The notes: generated by a model from the sequence alone, not told the origin. DNA of 64,000 bases from Rhizophlyctis rosea (GCA_027596075.1 JADGJC010000104.1:1-64000); one strand, 5' to 3'. Counted from the stretch's first letter, positions 33,426 to 45,749 are shown. Numbers and translations are program-made.

Positions 33426-35412
33426 TTACTCCTCCTTCTCGAACACCTTCCCACCCTTACCCCTCACCTCCTCCTCAGCATCCCTCACACCCAACAACCT
33501 ACCCACCTCCCCTGCCTCCCAAAACGCCCTCCTCACTCCCTCCTCACACAACCCAAACTCCCCCAACTCAAACCTCTTTCCCAACACCACACCCTCCCGC
33601 TCAGCAGCACCCTCCTCCTCCACTCTCAACCTCCCGTCCTCCCGCAACCACTCCCCAACCCTCTCTTCCCACTCAGCACTAATCTCCACCCCATGATGCG
33701 CGCAGATGTGGCGAAGCGTGTCGATTGGGTCGCGTGTGAGGTCGTCGTAGTGGACGTCGAGGAATTGGGAGGTGTGGAGGGTAGGGTTTGTGAGCGAGAG
33801 AAAGGTTCGGTAACGGGTTAGACGGGTGTGTTTTGCGAGTGTTTGGTGCATGACGGAAGCGCCGATTTTGGGGAGGGAGAGGGCGTGGACGTAGGAGAGG
33901 AGGTCGTCGGCGTAGAATCTGAGCGGCGAGAGCGCGGAGGAAACTTAGTCTCAACGGTTTGTCTAGACGGCTGTCCCTGAAACAAAAAACCACTTCCTCC
34001 CTTTACACCCACCGACAAGTACTCCGCACAACATCCACAACATCCCTATTTGTCACCACGATCCTCGCGTCGGGAAATTCGGCAAGGAGGTTCTCGATGT
34101 ACAGCGCGTGTTCGGGGGCTTTGAGCGTCCAGTGGGACTCGGGCGCCCAGGCTTGGTGCATGGATTGGATGCAGCGTTTTAGAAGGGTGTAAGTTGGTTT
34201 TTGGGATTCGGGGGAGGTGCACCAGTCGACGTAGGGGGATGTTGGGGGGAGGAGGTGGGAGAGCACTGTGGTTTTTGTGGGAGGGTTTAGATGGGGTTTG
34301 GAGTACGCGATGTGGATGGGGGGGGGGGGGGGGGGATGCCCCAGGCAAATATTTTCCAATTACCAGAAACAAAAAAAGGGAACAAAATTACTTAATAATG
34401 AAATTCCCCCCCAACCCAATAAAAAAAAACACTAACACCGGTTNNNNNNNNNNCCCCCCCCGCCCCCCGCGCCGCGCCCCCCCCCCCCCCCCCCCCCAAC
34501 GCCACAGGCAACTATTGTCCTATTCCCAGAAACAAATAAAGGGAACAAAAGTACTTACTACTGAACTTCCCCGCCAACGCCATGAACAACAACTCTTCCT
34601 CCGGTTCCCGATAATCGAACCGATGGTTCCGCATGCTGCTCCAAAAGTGCTGCGGCGCGCTCTGGCGCCATTGGGTGAAGGTTTTCGCCCAGCTTTCGGC
34701 GCGCGGGGAGGAGAGTTGGTCTTTCCGGGATGCATGGGGTGGGAAGATAGCGGTGTTGGGGATGCCGCCCCATGTGTCTATTGGTGTTGTTGTGCGGGTT
34801 TCGGGGCATAGGGAGAGGAGGCGGTGGAGGAGGGTTGAGCTGTTGAGTTGAGGGTGATGTTAGCGGTGGGGCCGTCATGAATGTAGATGGAAAGTTGAAA
34901 GATGAAGATAGTGGATGACGAACTCACCCAGTCCTATGCAACCCCGTAACAACAACCGGTCTCCGAATCTCCACCTCCTCAATCCCCTTCCTCCCCGCAA
35001 CCCACTCCAAAACACACCTCCGACTCCCCAAAAAAAGCGGTATAGTCATCCGAAACCACAACCGCGCATACGCATTCAATTTCAAGTCCTTATCCCTCGC
35101 ACTAAACTCCTCCAACAGCAACCTAAACCCCCGTTCGGCGTTTGCTGACTCGCCGGGGATTGGGGAGGGGGGGAGGGAGGATAGGTGGGCGAACTGGGAT
35201 GTTTGGGGTATGGGGTGTTGGGTTCGCTGGGGGGCGTGGTGGTGGGAGAAGAGGTTTCGAAGGCGGCGGAGGGGGGTAAAGGGGGTGTAGCCGGGGGTTA
35301 GGTGTGGTGGTGGGTGGGTTTTGGTGGGTGGGGGTGTGAGAGGGGACTCTGTTTCGTGGGTGGATGGTGGGGGAAGCCATGAGCGGTATGTGTTGATTAC
35401 TGATGGTATCAT
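33426..35412 (-). CDS. sulfotransferase-family protein, interrupted by an assembly gap
   Basis: Exons: 35412-34928, 34839-34559, then an intron running into the gap, then an exon whose 5' edge (near 34320) is uncertain to 34023, then 33943-33426. The PAPS 5'-phosphate loop is split by intron 1: VVVTGLHRTG joined to STLLHRLL. Further family blocks are FDYREPEEELLFMALAGKFS, SPYVDWC, HWTLKAPEHALYIENLLAEF, PDARIVVTNRDVVDVV (3'-phosphate region), and QFLDVHYDDLTRDPIDTLRHI near the C-terminus. These fit the broad Sulfotransfer_3 type that moves sulfate from PAPS to a hydroxyl or amine acceptor. The N-terminus is Pro-rich with no clear signal peptide; the substrate cannot be told. Bases from about 34322 to 34500 are unreliable. 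Confidence 0.8.
34322..34500. other. scaffold gap (10 N at 34444-34453) with poly-G/poly-C flanks
   Basis: A run of G (34320-34338), degraded sequence, ten N, then C-rich sequence with scattered G. The degraded part (about 34340-34440) is a corrupted copy of the clean sequence at about 34497-34620: shared words include AGGCAA, CAGAAACAAA and AAAGGGAACAAAA. This is an assembly artefact and not a biological repeat. Confidence 0.85.
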
Positions 35413-37479
35413 GATGAAAATGTTGCAGCGGGGTGTCGGACAAGAAATACTGAAGTGGATTTACAGAGGGGTCAAGTCTTTGGACACTTGTATTTATAGG
35501 ATCTGATAGTTCGAAGCACCTCGGGCTGAGCAGGAGGAGCAGCATCCTCCCGCCATTACTCTTCCAGGCGGGCCAAGAAACCCCGCGTTTGGGTCAACAA
35601 CTATCATATGGCCCGAAATACGTGCCTCCCCGATGTCATCATTAGTTTCAGATGATTACAAGTGTTGTTTACTAACAATTATCAACACCCCACTCGTGAG
35701 GTGACGGTCAGTTGGCCGCAACGCCAACGTTTGCATGAACCCCGCTTCCCATGCAAGCCCATGATTGAAAAGATTTGTTCCAGACACAGTCGTCCATATG
35801 GCCGATTCGAAAGAAAACCAGCATGATGGCCGATCGAAGACATGTGTTTTATGCATGACGACCGACGGTTATGGAAGATCATTATGGTCCCAAGGGTCTC
35901 GGCTCCGGTACTGGTCCTGCATCCATTTTGTGCTGGCATGACATGCAGAAGTTGAAGGACAAAAGCAATGAGTGTGACGGCAACAGGGGGTGCAGAATGC
36001 TTGTAATGCTTTGAAGCATTGGCGCCTCCCCGGAGGCAGGCTTTGACTCCACGCGTGGGTTTCCCTGTTTGGTGCCAATTTTCATTTATCGCGCGTGGCG
36101 TCATGGATGCGGGAATTGCTGAGCCACCCGCAGCAGTCTCATCCATCCACAACCAAAGCCTGCAAGTTCTTTTTTCGCTTCCGTCGCAGACTAAGTAGAC
36201 TGCTGGTCAGCTCTATGCTGTCGGGAGTAGGTCGGTCGGTTGAAGAGGTTGTGATTGTTAGTTACTTCGGACAACCAATCTGCAACTTGAGCCGTTGTAG
36301 CGAAAATTGCTTTTATGACTGTTTCTGCACCTTTGGTCTTTGCTGTCACTTGCCTCATTCTTTTGTTCCCCCTGCTACCGGAAATGGTGACAACTCACCA
36401 AATGTTCATTAACCCTAAAGTGCTTATGTTGTATTGTGTTTGCTAAATAGGCTCGAGATACAACCAATTCATGAGCAACACTCATCGTATTTCGCCGGAG
36501 CATTCATGCTTTTCGGAGCGCGATTGCCGATTTCGGAACTTTGATTTCTTTTCGCTTCACGAACCAATGGGGCGATGAACCCACATGGATCAAATTGACG
36601 TTGTTCTCTTTCAAGCGGGGCAATCATTTTTGGATATCAAACTTCATGTGAGCGGCTTCAGCAGTTTAACGGAACTTTTCAGCTTAATGAGGCTGCCACG
36701 TTCAAGCCCAGCGTTTCCAAGTCGGTGGCACCGTCTTTGTCGCGCATTTGAGTCGCTTCCTTCGGAAATGCCCTTTATGCCACATCCACAACCAGATTGG
36801 CTTTGCAATTGCAAAAAAACAATGTGCAAGTTCATGGCTGATAACATCCTTTGAATTGCTCAATGTTCGAACAATGCCAACATGCCATTTCAGAGTATAT
36901 CAGCTGGCCGATGCTTCTGATCATGAGATTTCGTGTAAGGCGCATTTCATACAGTCTGACAACCATAATGGCACAAAAAGTAAATCTGCCCACTGCGTCC
37001 CTTCTCTGATGCATCTTGCTGAATCTTGATGATGCAAGCATACATTTTCCAATACTCAAGAAGGACTTTCAGTGAGTCATTACATAATACCGTTGGTGTT
37101 TATTGAGTTTCCTCATGGAGACCAAGTTTCATTTAGAGGATATTACCAGCTGCGATGAAATTCCTTCCTTTCGTGAGGACTTATCATGTAGTACAGTGTT
37201 GCCTTATTGCCATCGTATGGTTTGCCTCTGATTTGGGCGATATCTAAAATGCAACCGATTCAGCTGGATAAGGCCCCGGATTTTCACACCGAAAACTCCC
37301 ATCGTAATGGCGGAGAGTTTGCGCAACCTCAAGCTTCTAGGTCATCGTGCAGCAATCGCAAATGCAGCAGGTTGAAATGCACTTCAACGTAGCTTTTTTC
37401 CTTTTGGCATGCAGGTGAGGAAGAGTTTGTCAAGAAACACAAAAAGAAACAAACACGTCTTATCGGATGAAGTTCAGAC
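35413..37479. other. long intergenic stretch, no gene supported
   Basis: About 2 kb with no open frame that shows a motif or spliceable continuation. It should hold the sulfotransferase promoter and the 3' flank of the next minus-strand gene. A non-coding RNA or a decayed gene cannot be excluded. Confidence 0.4.
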
Positions 37480-38126
37480 TCATTCATTCAGAATGATACG
37501 CTTCCTCCTTCGTCCGACGATCTCCACGCTATAACCGATTTTGAGTTGCAATCTTCTTGTGTCGATCTCATAGATGCTGTGTCTTCTGGAACTATGAAAT
37601 GATACTCACCCCAGCAAAACGATTGCATGGTATGTAGGGTGGCCCTCTTCAAGTGTGTTTGTGGTGCCGATGGCTTCCAATTCCTTTTCCACTTGCAAAC
37701 ACACTGCTTCAACTTGGTTGAACTTGTCGCCCACTTCGCCCTCCTGTAGGCTATCAGAGATCCATTCCCATTGATAAAGGAGGCATTGCCGGAGGTTAGA
37801 TGACCCAAAATAATTTTCTCGAATATCGGTCTTGTCGAGAATTACATACAAGCCTTTGAGCCGTCCTGCTTGTTGCGTTTTGCTTTTGGCAAAAAACAGA
37901 GCGGCCTCAAAGAAATGATGAGAGTCACTGGTTCCGTCCAGGAAACCAACCAAGAGTCTAGAAAGCCATGAATGAGTACTATACAGATCGTAGCTCTAAT
38001 CAGACCATGGTGATGCAGACATAAAGTATCAAAAAGGATACAATTGCTATCGGCGACCCATTACGATTTGTACCGCCCCCATCGTCTAGAATACAAAGCA
38101 TCCAGTACACCAAATCTTCTAATCAT
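37480..38126 (-). CDS. small universal-stress-protein-like protein, 158 aa
   Basis: Three exons, 38126-38074, 37957-37610 and 37555-37480, with GT-AG introns of 116 and 54 nt. The joined protein starts MIRRFGVLDALYSRRWG and continues LLVGFLDGTSDSHHFFEAAL then FFAKSK. The opening strand, an Asp-Gly-x-Ser-like turn and the following helix resemble the first strand and helix of universal stress proteins (ILVavDGSxxSxxAlexA). LKGLYVILDKTD could be the second strand, and HAIVLLGR the later ivlGsr strand. The ATP-binding GxxGxxG motif is not seen, so it would be a non-ATP-binding or divergent member. The C-terminus is basic (EIVGRRRKRIILNE). Exon joins rest on frame and splice sites only; the family call is tentative. 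Confidence 0.5.
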
Positions 38127-38290
38127 TGCTTCCCAACAAGCGAGAAAATCTCAAATGCATCAGACCGGTTTTGAGCAAATGATCTTCATTAGTATACCTT
38201 TTAACATCTATACATATGCCAGACATAAAGAATTCATCCGCAGGTTTATCAACATAATGGAGAAAGGACATGGTAATCCAATTGACGAAT

Positions 38291-40588
38291 TCATTCTTCA
38301 TGCAGATGTGCATCTTCCCTCCTCATTCGGACTCCATCCACAATCTCTACATCCTCTTCGACCTCGTTCTGATCAACGCTCGGCAGTGTAAGCGCTTGCC
38401 AACACATCACCGCACCCGTTACCGCATCAATCCATCTGTTCCTCGGTACTTTGAAAAGACTCAGACTTCCCAACATGATGTCCGTGACTATGAGAATGAT
38501 TTGTAGGAGGGAGGGAATAATAGCGCAAAGTTTGTAGTGACCCGCGAACTGCTTTGTGATGGTGTTGAAGTGTAGTTGGAGGATTGTGTATGTTTGGAGG
38601 GCGGCGGATGTAAATTGGAAGTGCGTTGTGGCGAGGGGGGTGCTTGTCAGCACGAAGTTGGTTGCGACAGATATCAGAGGGAAAAGCTGTAAAAATCATT
38701 TCATAAGCGGAATTTTATCAGTCGATACCGATGTAGCATAAAGGATGAACAATCGACACATACCACACCCCGCGTAATCCAATCCACCCTGCGATCCATC
38801 CCATCACTTCTCCTCTCCCCCACATTCAACCTCCCAGGTGCAACCAAACCCTCCAACCCATCTGTAAGCGACCCATGCTCAAGCGTCGGCAAGCGCAGCA
38901 ACATACAACTCCAAACTGTTCGCATTCCTAATCCCATTCGTCCTTCAATCCCTAAAAGCCTATACATCGCTCCACCCGCTTCCATATTCGCCAACAACTT
39001 CAACCCCAAATCCAACCCCATCCCAATAAACAGTATTGCACCCGCACGTCGCGATATGCCGACGGTCGTTCGCCGCGTAAAGAAGTACAGGTATTGGAGA
39101 TATGGCAAGACGATGTACGTTCCATCGCGTAGGTAGGACGTAAGGAGATTCAAAAGGTATACCCAAGGCATCTTGCCTCCAGTCAACGGCTTGACGGCTT
39201 TCCCTATGATCTCCTGTAATGTAATGGCAGCATCTTTGTTTGGTGCGCTCCGCAAGAAAGTTTTGAGGTCGTCGTTGTGTTCTGGGTCGGCGTATTTGAG
39301 TATTAGGTGTTGTTGCGGGGATACGGATTGGAGCGTTACGTGGAGGGTTGTGGTAAAGTTCTGAAGGTCTGGGGCGGTCGGATCGATTTGTGGAATGGGT
39401 GGAGGGGCCTTTGCCTTTTTGTTGAAGGTGCTGTACCATGCTTGCTGAGCGGCGGCATCGCCAAGGGGGGTATGTTCGGAGGGTAGTGTTTGGGACTGAA
39501 AAGAGACTAAATTGGGGAGATATTCGTACCGTTTTGTGTCGTTGAAGTCGGAGAAGAGGAGAACGTCAAATGACGGTAGAGAATTTTCTTCGGTTTTCGC
39601 TTGTGTCTGTTTTGGACAAGGTTTGTGGTAAGTAAACAGAGTTCATAGCATCCCGGCAAACGCAAAGTAACTTACTTTGTCATCTTTTCTAATAACCGTA
39701 TACTTATCCTCTTGTGTCACACGTACACAATTCCTCAAGTCATCATTTCCTGCCGTTGCCGGATCTACCAATGACTTCTCATCTGATGATGGGACTACAT
39801 CCCTAAAATCCAACACTCGACATCCTTGTCTTCTTCCTATTACATCCTGCTTCAGCTCAACTTGAATGCCCTCCAAATTCAGCGTGATATGATCCGCGAA
39901 CGCCGCTATGGGGGTTGAGTGTGCGTCCATGTCGAACCTCCGTATCAAAGGAACACTCATACAAGGAGCAATTTTTTGCTTTCTGAGCGGCTGGTCTCGA
40001 ATGTTGGCTGGTCGTGGGACGAATGTGAAAGTCGCTCGGACATTTTCGGAACCGGCCCCATTGGATACGATGCGGTCACTATAGAGGCAAGGGGTCTTAT
40101 GTGAGAATATCATTTAAGTGCACCGAGTCTAGTATTGTGGCTCACATGACATAAGTTGGAATCGAAATATCATGGACCCCTTTCAGTTTGGAAAGATCGT
40201 ACAGCGCAACATTACTGAAAAGCGGCGCGGGTTTCGAATGCCATGGAATATGACCTGAGGATTCCTCCTCCAGTTTGACAATGACATCGAACCCTGTCTT
40301 TGATATGAAGGGATAGATGGGCGGTCCGGCATCGGTGCTGGAGTTGAATATCATAGATTCGAGCAGCACCTCATCATCCGTCAGAAGCCCCAAGATGACG
40401 TTGCCGGCGGAAATGAGCGTGACTAGTGCCCATAAGAAAGAAAGAAAGAGCAGGGTGCATACAATTTGTGCGCATCGTGTTCGTAACGATGTAGGATGAC
40501 GGATGCGGCGTACGCGACGAGTTGTGGATTGTCGAGGCGGTGCTGAAGCTGAGTCGCTTGCTGCTGGAGTGTCATTTGTTGTTGGCAT
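38291..40588 (-). CDS. multi-pass membrane protein, family not recognised
   Basis: Four exons: 40588-40146, 40078-39676, 39606-38764 and 38686-38291; introns of 67, 69 and 77 nt; 694 residues. The N-terminus is Ser/Thr/Arg-rich and cytosol-like. It is followed by one membrane segment (VCTLLFLSFLWALVTLISAG, about 40-62). Then comes a large soluble region of about 370 residues with N-glycosylation-type sites (NSST, NFTT), which suggests a lumenal or outside location. Several hydrophobic segments follow: MPWVYLLNLLTSYL, TYIVLPYLQYLYFF, AGAILFIGMGLDLGLKLL, LFPLISVATNFVL and IIPSLLQIILIVTDIML. The C-terminal tail is acidic. Topology recalls CLPTM1-type ER proteins, but I see no convincing sequence match and leave it unnamed. 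Confidence 0.7.
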
Positions 40589-41657
40589 TTTAGTGACTCC
40601 GTGGCATCCGATGTTCCTTCAAGATGGCGAAGAGTTCCAGCTGCCCAGGAGAAGTCAAATATGTTCGCCATAACATAGCGGGCAACCTGGACACCCCTCG
40701 CACAGTTTACGTGCAGCTGTGTATGCATGGAGATATTTATTATTTCGGTGGCTGAATGCTTTTCGATCCCAGACCGCCAAAGACCCTGGTCGCTTACGTC
40801 ACATAATTCAGTGTGCGATCGGTGATTCAATTGCCGATAGATGATACATTTCGACAATTGATATCCCACCCGTTAATGGAAGGAAGAGATGATTAAGTCG
40901 AATCCAATTGTTTCAAAGAGGTCCGTGCAAGATGCAATGAATTGAGCTCCGTGACACACCAGTGGCAAGTCCAACCGGAGCATTCGCAGTGTTTGAGTTC
41001 ATTTGATGGAAGGAGTAGTAGGATTGAAGGATAGATACCAATCTTTATAGCACTCTACATCCCCTCAAGACTGCAGTATTGGCACTACATATCACTGGCG
41101 CTCGACTGTGAGACTTATGCGGAAAAGGTGACCACTCTTTACCCCGTTCCGATGCTTTGCTATTCTTATGTTCATAGGCTCAAACGGAAGCCCTTGTTGA
41201 GTATGACATGACGTATCAAGGTAGCAGAATTCTAGCACTTGTCCTCATGGCGGACGATACCCTCAACAGTTGCTGATCCTGTAATCCAACGAGTGTAAAT
41301 AGCTTTACCATCGGCAGTTATTAGCACCATGGTGTTCATAAGCTCAAACGAACGCCATTGAGCAGACAATCATAATGTGTGTCACTTTCCAATATGCCTG
41401 CCCACTGCAAGTTTATGTGATTGCGGTGCATCACCACGATGACAACTGGGAACCCTTGCAAGTGTCAAGAAAGACAAGACAGAGCAAATGTAGGGGAAAG
41501 GGGAGGAGAAGGGGAAGAGGAAAGGGGGGAAGGGGAGGGGGGAGACGGAGTGGAGGAAGAGAGAGGGGGGAAATGTATACAGAGGGGAAGAGGGAGAGCC
41601 GAGAAGGGGGAGAAGGGACAAAACAACGCAAAAACCAAGAGAAACCTCAAACTACGT
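40589..41657. other. intergenic with a polypurine tract
   Basis: Upstream of the membrane-protein gene and downstream of the next minus-strand gene. From about 41488 to 41640 the plus strand is almost pure A/G (GGGAAAGG-type blocks). Elsewhere nothing is seen. Confidence 0.5.
41488..41640 (+). repeat. polypurine (GA-rich) tract
   Basis: About 150 bases of nearly uninterrupted purines on the plus strand, just downstream of the stop codon of the minus-strand gene ending at 41658. It is low-complexity and not a clean tandem unit. It could form triplex DNA or be a sequencing-difficult spot. Confidence 0.7.
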
Positions 41658-42387
41658 TCAGTTGAGTATCCTGGCAAGTGCACCCCAAGTCATTCCGCCG
41701 TATCTGGCACCGAAACCTCCACAGCTCTTTCCGTTTTCCTTAATCTTCTTAAATGCGTCAGACTTGCGAATTATGGACGTGATGTAGGTCAATGTTGCCG
41801 ACTGTCCAACCACTAGAGCATTGCCACCAACTTTGGATCCTCCTTCCCCAACAAAAAAATCCCGCATGCTATCCGAAACATGAAAAATGCTTGTTTCCGC
41901 TCCTTCTGCCTTGTAAACGTATCCACTCACAATTCCAAGCAGTACGGGAGTCCCCAAACCATTGCCCACCTGCCCAACAATATGCAATGGCTCCTGAGCA
42001 AGTTCCTCCCAAATTCCCAGCTTCGCCAACATGTATTTATCCGCGCCGACGATGAGGATGGATGGGTCAAGGCCAAATTGGTGGTTGCGGGGCTCGATCA
42101 CTTCCATACCGGTTGCTTTGCGGCGGTACAACATTCCGTAATGAGCGTCCAAGCTGTCCGAGGCGCAGGCCTCGCAGAACTTGTCGAGGTAGTGGCTCTC
42201 TTCGGTTTTTGTTTTGTTTGATCGAGTTGAGGCAGTGGAGAGGTGAAGCGGCGTCCGAGTCCATACTCTGCAAAGTCAGAAGAAAGTCTTCAACTCATGG
42301 TCCAGAGAGGGCACGATGCTTGAAACTTGAAGAATCTTGATGGTGGTCTCTGAAAGCTTTCCGATCGTCGGAGGTCAAAAAGCCCAT
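41658..42387 (-). CDS. hypothetical cytosolic protein, about 222 aa
   Basis: Proposed exons 42387-42327 and 42265-41658, joined by a 61-nt intron with a weak donor (GTTTCA). The main exon alone is a convincing open frame. It contains a CEAC pair (about 55-58), then ATGMEVIEPRNHQFGLDPS, ILIVGADKYMLAKLGIW, GLGTPVLLGIVSGYVYKAEG, FVGEGGSKVGGNALVVGQS and a Gly-rich end (CGGFGARYGGMTWGALARIL). The mixture of short strands and glycine turns suggests a beta-rich fold. There is no signal peptide or membrane segment. I do not recognise the family; the 5' exon is less certain than the rest. Confidence 0.6.
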
Positions 42388-43022
42388 TGATGAGGGGTCG
42401 CTTATGTCATAAAGAGGTGCCAGCAATCGATGATTGACATGCCGATAAATGAACTGTATCATGTCCATCGGAATTTTGGAGTTTCATTGCTCCACGAGCT
42501 GTGTATCGCAGAACAAGAGATATAACAGCGACAGAGTATAACTTCGTCAAACACTATTGCGTAAAGGAGTGTCCCCATCATTGGGAGTAATCGTGCTATT
42601 CAATTCAGAATTTCAACACTTTGTCGACGGAAAAATTCGCAGGTTGAGCTATAGTGTCGCACGCGAGTTTGAAGTGTCGAATGCGCCGTCTTCAGAGCGA
42701 CTGGCATCATCTACTATCGCAGCATCATTACCGCCTTTTTGCGAGTGCTTGACAGCATAAAGATATCCAATCCTGGACAAAATTCCATCCGATGCTTTGG
42801 GAATTCATGAGGGAAAACGTGGCTTGTCGAAAGTTCGATCATCAGGGTCGGAAGACATCATTCGCCGAAACTGCCGAACCTCCGGGACCGTTAATGCTTT
42901 TCAGCTGCATTTATTCCGACCTCCTCACGCGCTCCTACTTCGAAGCAAGGACCCGACGCCTGTTTCTTACCCACCAACCCGGGTCTCTCCTGAGAGGGCG
43001 GCACACTCCTAGTGATCTCACC
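42388..43022. other. divergent intergenic region
   Basis: About 630 bases upstream of two divergent genes. The frame of the following membrane-protein gene stays open from an ATG at 42792, so part of this could be its N-terminus. Otherwise nothing seen. Confidence 0.4.
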
Positions 43023-45068
43023 ATGCCGCTAAGACGCCTACTTGCCCCCATCAAAAACCACCCGCTACGCAGAGTCTTAACAGAAACCGACCTAAATTGG
43101 CAACTAGCACCGAAGGACCCTGTCGAACGCGAAGCCTTCTTCCGCTATCTTGCAATCCACGGTCTCCGCCGCCTCCGCTTTACATCCGGAATAGCGTCAA
43201 CACTCTACCTCCTGTACGTAGTATCCCAAATCGCCGCACCCCGCTCCCGCGACCGCCTCATCCGCCTCGGAGTCACCAGTGCACAGCTCGCCATCTGCAT
43301 CGCATGCTTCATTTCAACGAAAATAGAAAAGACAAAGAGCTACTGGTACAGCCTCACACTCTTCATGGTATCCACCATGTTCTTCACCAACATCGTCATC
43401 TACGATATCATGAACGCGATATTAACCGGCGCACACGTCGGGCCTCCAATGGAAGACTTACAATCCCACGTAACATTAGCATCCACGCTGTTCTTTCGGG
43501 AAATCCATCCTGGCATAATCAGTCACATCGGTGGTACATGCCTCCTCATTCGTGAAATCCTCGCACCAATCATGTATCACGATGAGAACATCGATAATGT
43601 GCACGAGGTGGAATGGCGGATCGTGGTTACCATGGGAATCAGTTTATCTTCTACCTACCTCACGGCAGTAGTTAGTCTTTACATCCATCGGATTTACGAA
43701 CTTTGGATTTTTCATCAGTGTCGGACACATAACATCGATTTGCGGATACTAGACGTTCGGGCACAGTATGATGAGTCTATTAGGCAGAGTTACAGAGATT
43801 TAAGAGAAAGTGAGGCAAGTTTGGGAAGCAGTACGGGTGGATTACCTCCACCGCCCAGATCTAAGCTTAGGAAATGGTGGAAGTTGATTAGACTAGAATG
43901 GGATGATGCTGAGATCGAGAGGCGGAATAGAATACTGCAATATCAGATGGGGTTCCCACTCGTAGTCCTGTACCTCACAGCCATGCTGATCAAACACCTC
44001 ATCGACTCCGCCATCAACAAGCGATGGACGAAGCTACCCTCTTTCATCGGAGAAGCATTCGCCGGTGCAATCGTTATCCTCCTTCTATACAACCTCATCC
44101 GGCCATTTCGACATAAGATCCTCTATCACATCTACTGCACATACCTGATGCTGGCTCTCTTATTCATATGTTACTGCTACCTCCTTGAGGGCAGTCCCTA
44201 CTTCACGAAATGTTGCTCCAAGAACGCGCTCGCGACACAGCCCCCTGAAAAACTGTGGGACGCTCGCGCATCAGTATATACCTTCGTTTCCCCAGTTGCA
44301 ACTTTGATGTTCGCCAGTGGGACGTTGTTCCGGCTTCCGTTTTGGTATCAAGCTGTTTTTGCGGGGATGATGTAAGTCTTTTGAGTCCTTTTTTTCCACC
44401 CTCTTCGATGCACCGCCTGATCCAACCCTCTCTCTTAAAGACCACACTCAGTATGGGCAACCATCGAAACCTCCGGCCTCTTCTGGATGTTCAATTTTGT
44501 CCTCTGTGCAATATTCTCCATCGGACTCGCGTACAACGTCGAACTCCAACAATGGCGAGAAGTCCGGCTGCAGATGGTGCTGAGTGCCTTGACGTTGCGA
44601 AGTCGGAAGACCACAGGCGGTGGGGGAACGACGACGGGGACAATGGGACGGATCGGTGGGACTGTTGGGAGGGTCGGCGGCGCGATCGGGAAGGGTGAGA
44701 AGGATTTGGGAGCTGCGGCGAGGGCTGTGGAGAGGAGTGAGGTTATTGATGAGGACATTGAATTGGAGGATGGGAGGAGGGGTGGGGGGGTGGGTGATGG
44801 GCAGGATAGAATGACCGGGCACGGGGAGGACGATCCGGGAGACGCGAGATTGGGAAATGGGATGCATGATGGGGAAGTTGGGAAAGGAAACCGTAGCGAG
44901 GCAACAGAGAAAGGACAGGAGGAGGAAGCGGCAGCGGAGAAAGTTTCGGATGAGGAGGAGGGGAGTGATGCGGAACGAACGTTGGAGAACGGGGAGGTAA
45001 AGGGGAGTCTACCAAATGTTCCGCTGGATATAACTTTGAACAGAATAGGGGATTTGGAGAACGGCTGA
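43023..45068 (+). CDS. polytopic membrane protein with acidic tail, family not recognised
   Basis: Two exons, 43023-44371 and 44441-45068, with a 69-nt intron; 658 residues from the ATG at 43023, which has good context (TCACCATGC). An in-frame ATG at 42792 would add 77 residues. At least eight hydrophobic segments are visible: IASTLYLLYVVSQIA, VTSAQLAICIACFIS, SLTLFMVSTMFFTNIVIY, VVTMGISLSSTYLTAVVSLY, FPLVVLYLTAMLIKHLI, FAGAIVILLLYNLI, YLMLALLFICYCYLL and FWMFNFVLCAIFSIGLAY (just after the intron). Between the two groups lies a basic loop (SKLRKWWKLIRLEWDD). The last 180 residues are Gly/Glu/Asp-rich and disordered. It might be a receptor or sensor; nothing proves it. Confidence 0.7.
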
Positions 45069-45749
45069 ATTGAGTTTATCCAGTTTTTCAAGATTGATGA
45101 ACCCGAGTCTTTGGGGCCATTTGTTGAATGGACCTATTGGTGATGATCGACGAACCCCTTTTGAATGAAGCACACAGTGCAGCCCTCATTGCGTGTATCA
45201 AGCAAAGGAATTCCATTCTCATTCCAATTTGATATCCGCATGCAACCCCATTGCATCACCTCATTCCCAAAGCGGCAATAAACCCCCCGAAATCACGGTG
45301 TTAATAGATATTTCCGATGTCGCAACAAATGCAGCAAGTTCCTTGAGTGGATAGTATAGTGCAACTGACTGTCGTGAGCCCAGCAGGAGGCCTAACGAAT
45401 GACTGCTCAATCGGATGGTAGGGAATATTTTATTGCAGGCAACAAACGGATGAAGGCCCCATAGGTTTGCGGCAACGCTTGGAGGCATGACAATCGTGCA
45501 ATCTATGCGACACAATAAAGAAGTCATGTATCATATGCCCGTCCTCCTAACATTCTCTTGAGAAAGCTCCCCCTCCAATACGGTTATGTTGCCCAGGGAA
45601 ACAATACCCTTTTACCTCGCCCAACTGATGAAAGTCAGAGACCCGCGGCGTTTTATGATTAACGAAATACCATCAATTCCTGTTGCATTCTCTCACCTCA
45701 AAAATTCGTAACAACCTAAACCCTCTATCTAATACCCCATTCCTACCAC
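45069..45749. other. convergent intergenic region
   Basis: About 680 bases between two 3' ends. Short open frames only; nothing recognised. Confidence 0.4.

Noticed and set aside
34322..34620. Apparent imperfect direct repeat about 110 bases long
   Set aside because: Best explained by low-quality duplicated contig ends around the N gap.
29311..35412. A cyanate/sulfur metabolic gene cluster
   Set aside because: Cyanase, the CinA-C protein, the transporter and the sulfotransferase have mixed strands and unrelated roles; adjacency alone is not evidence of a cluster.
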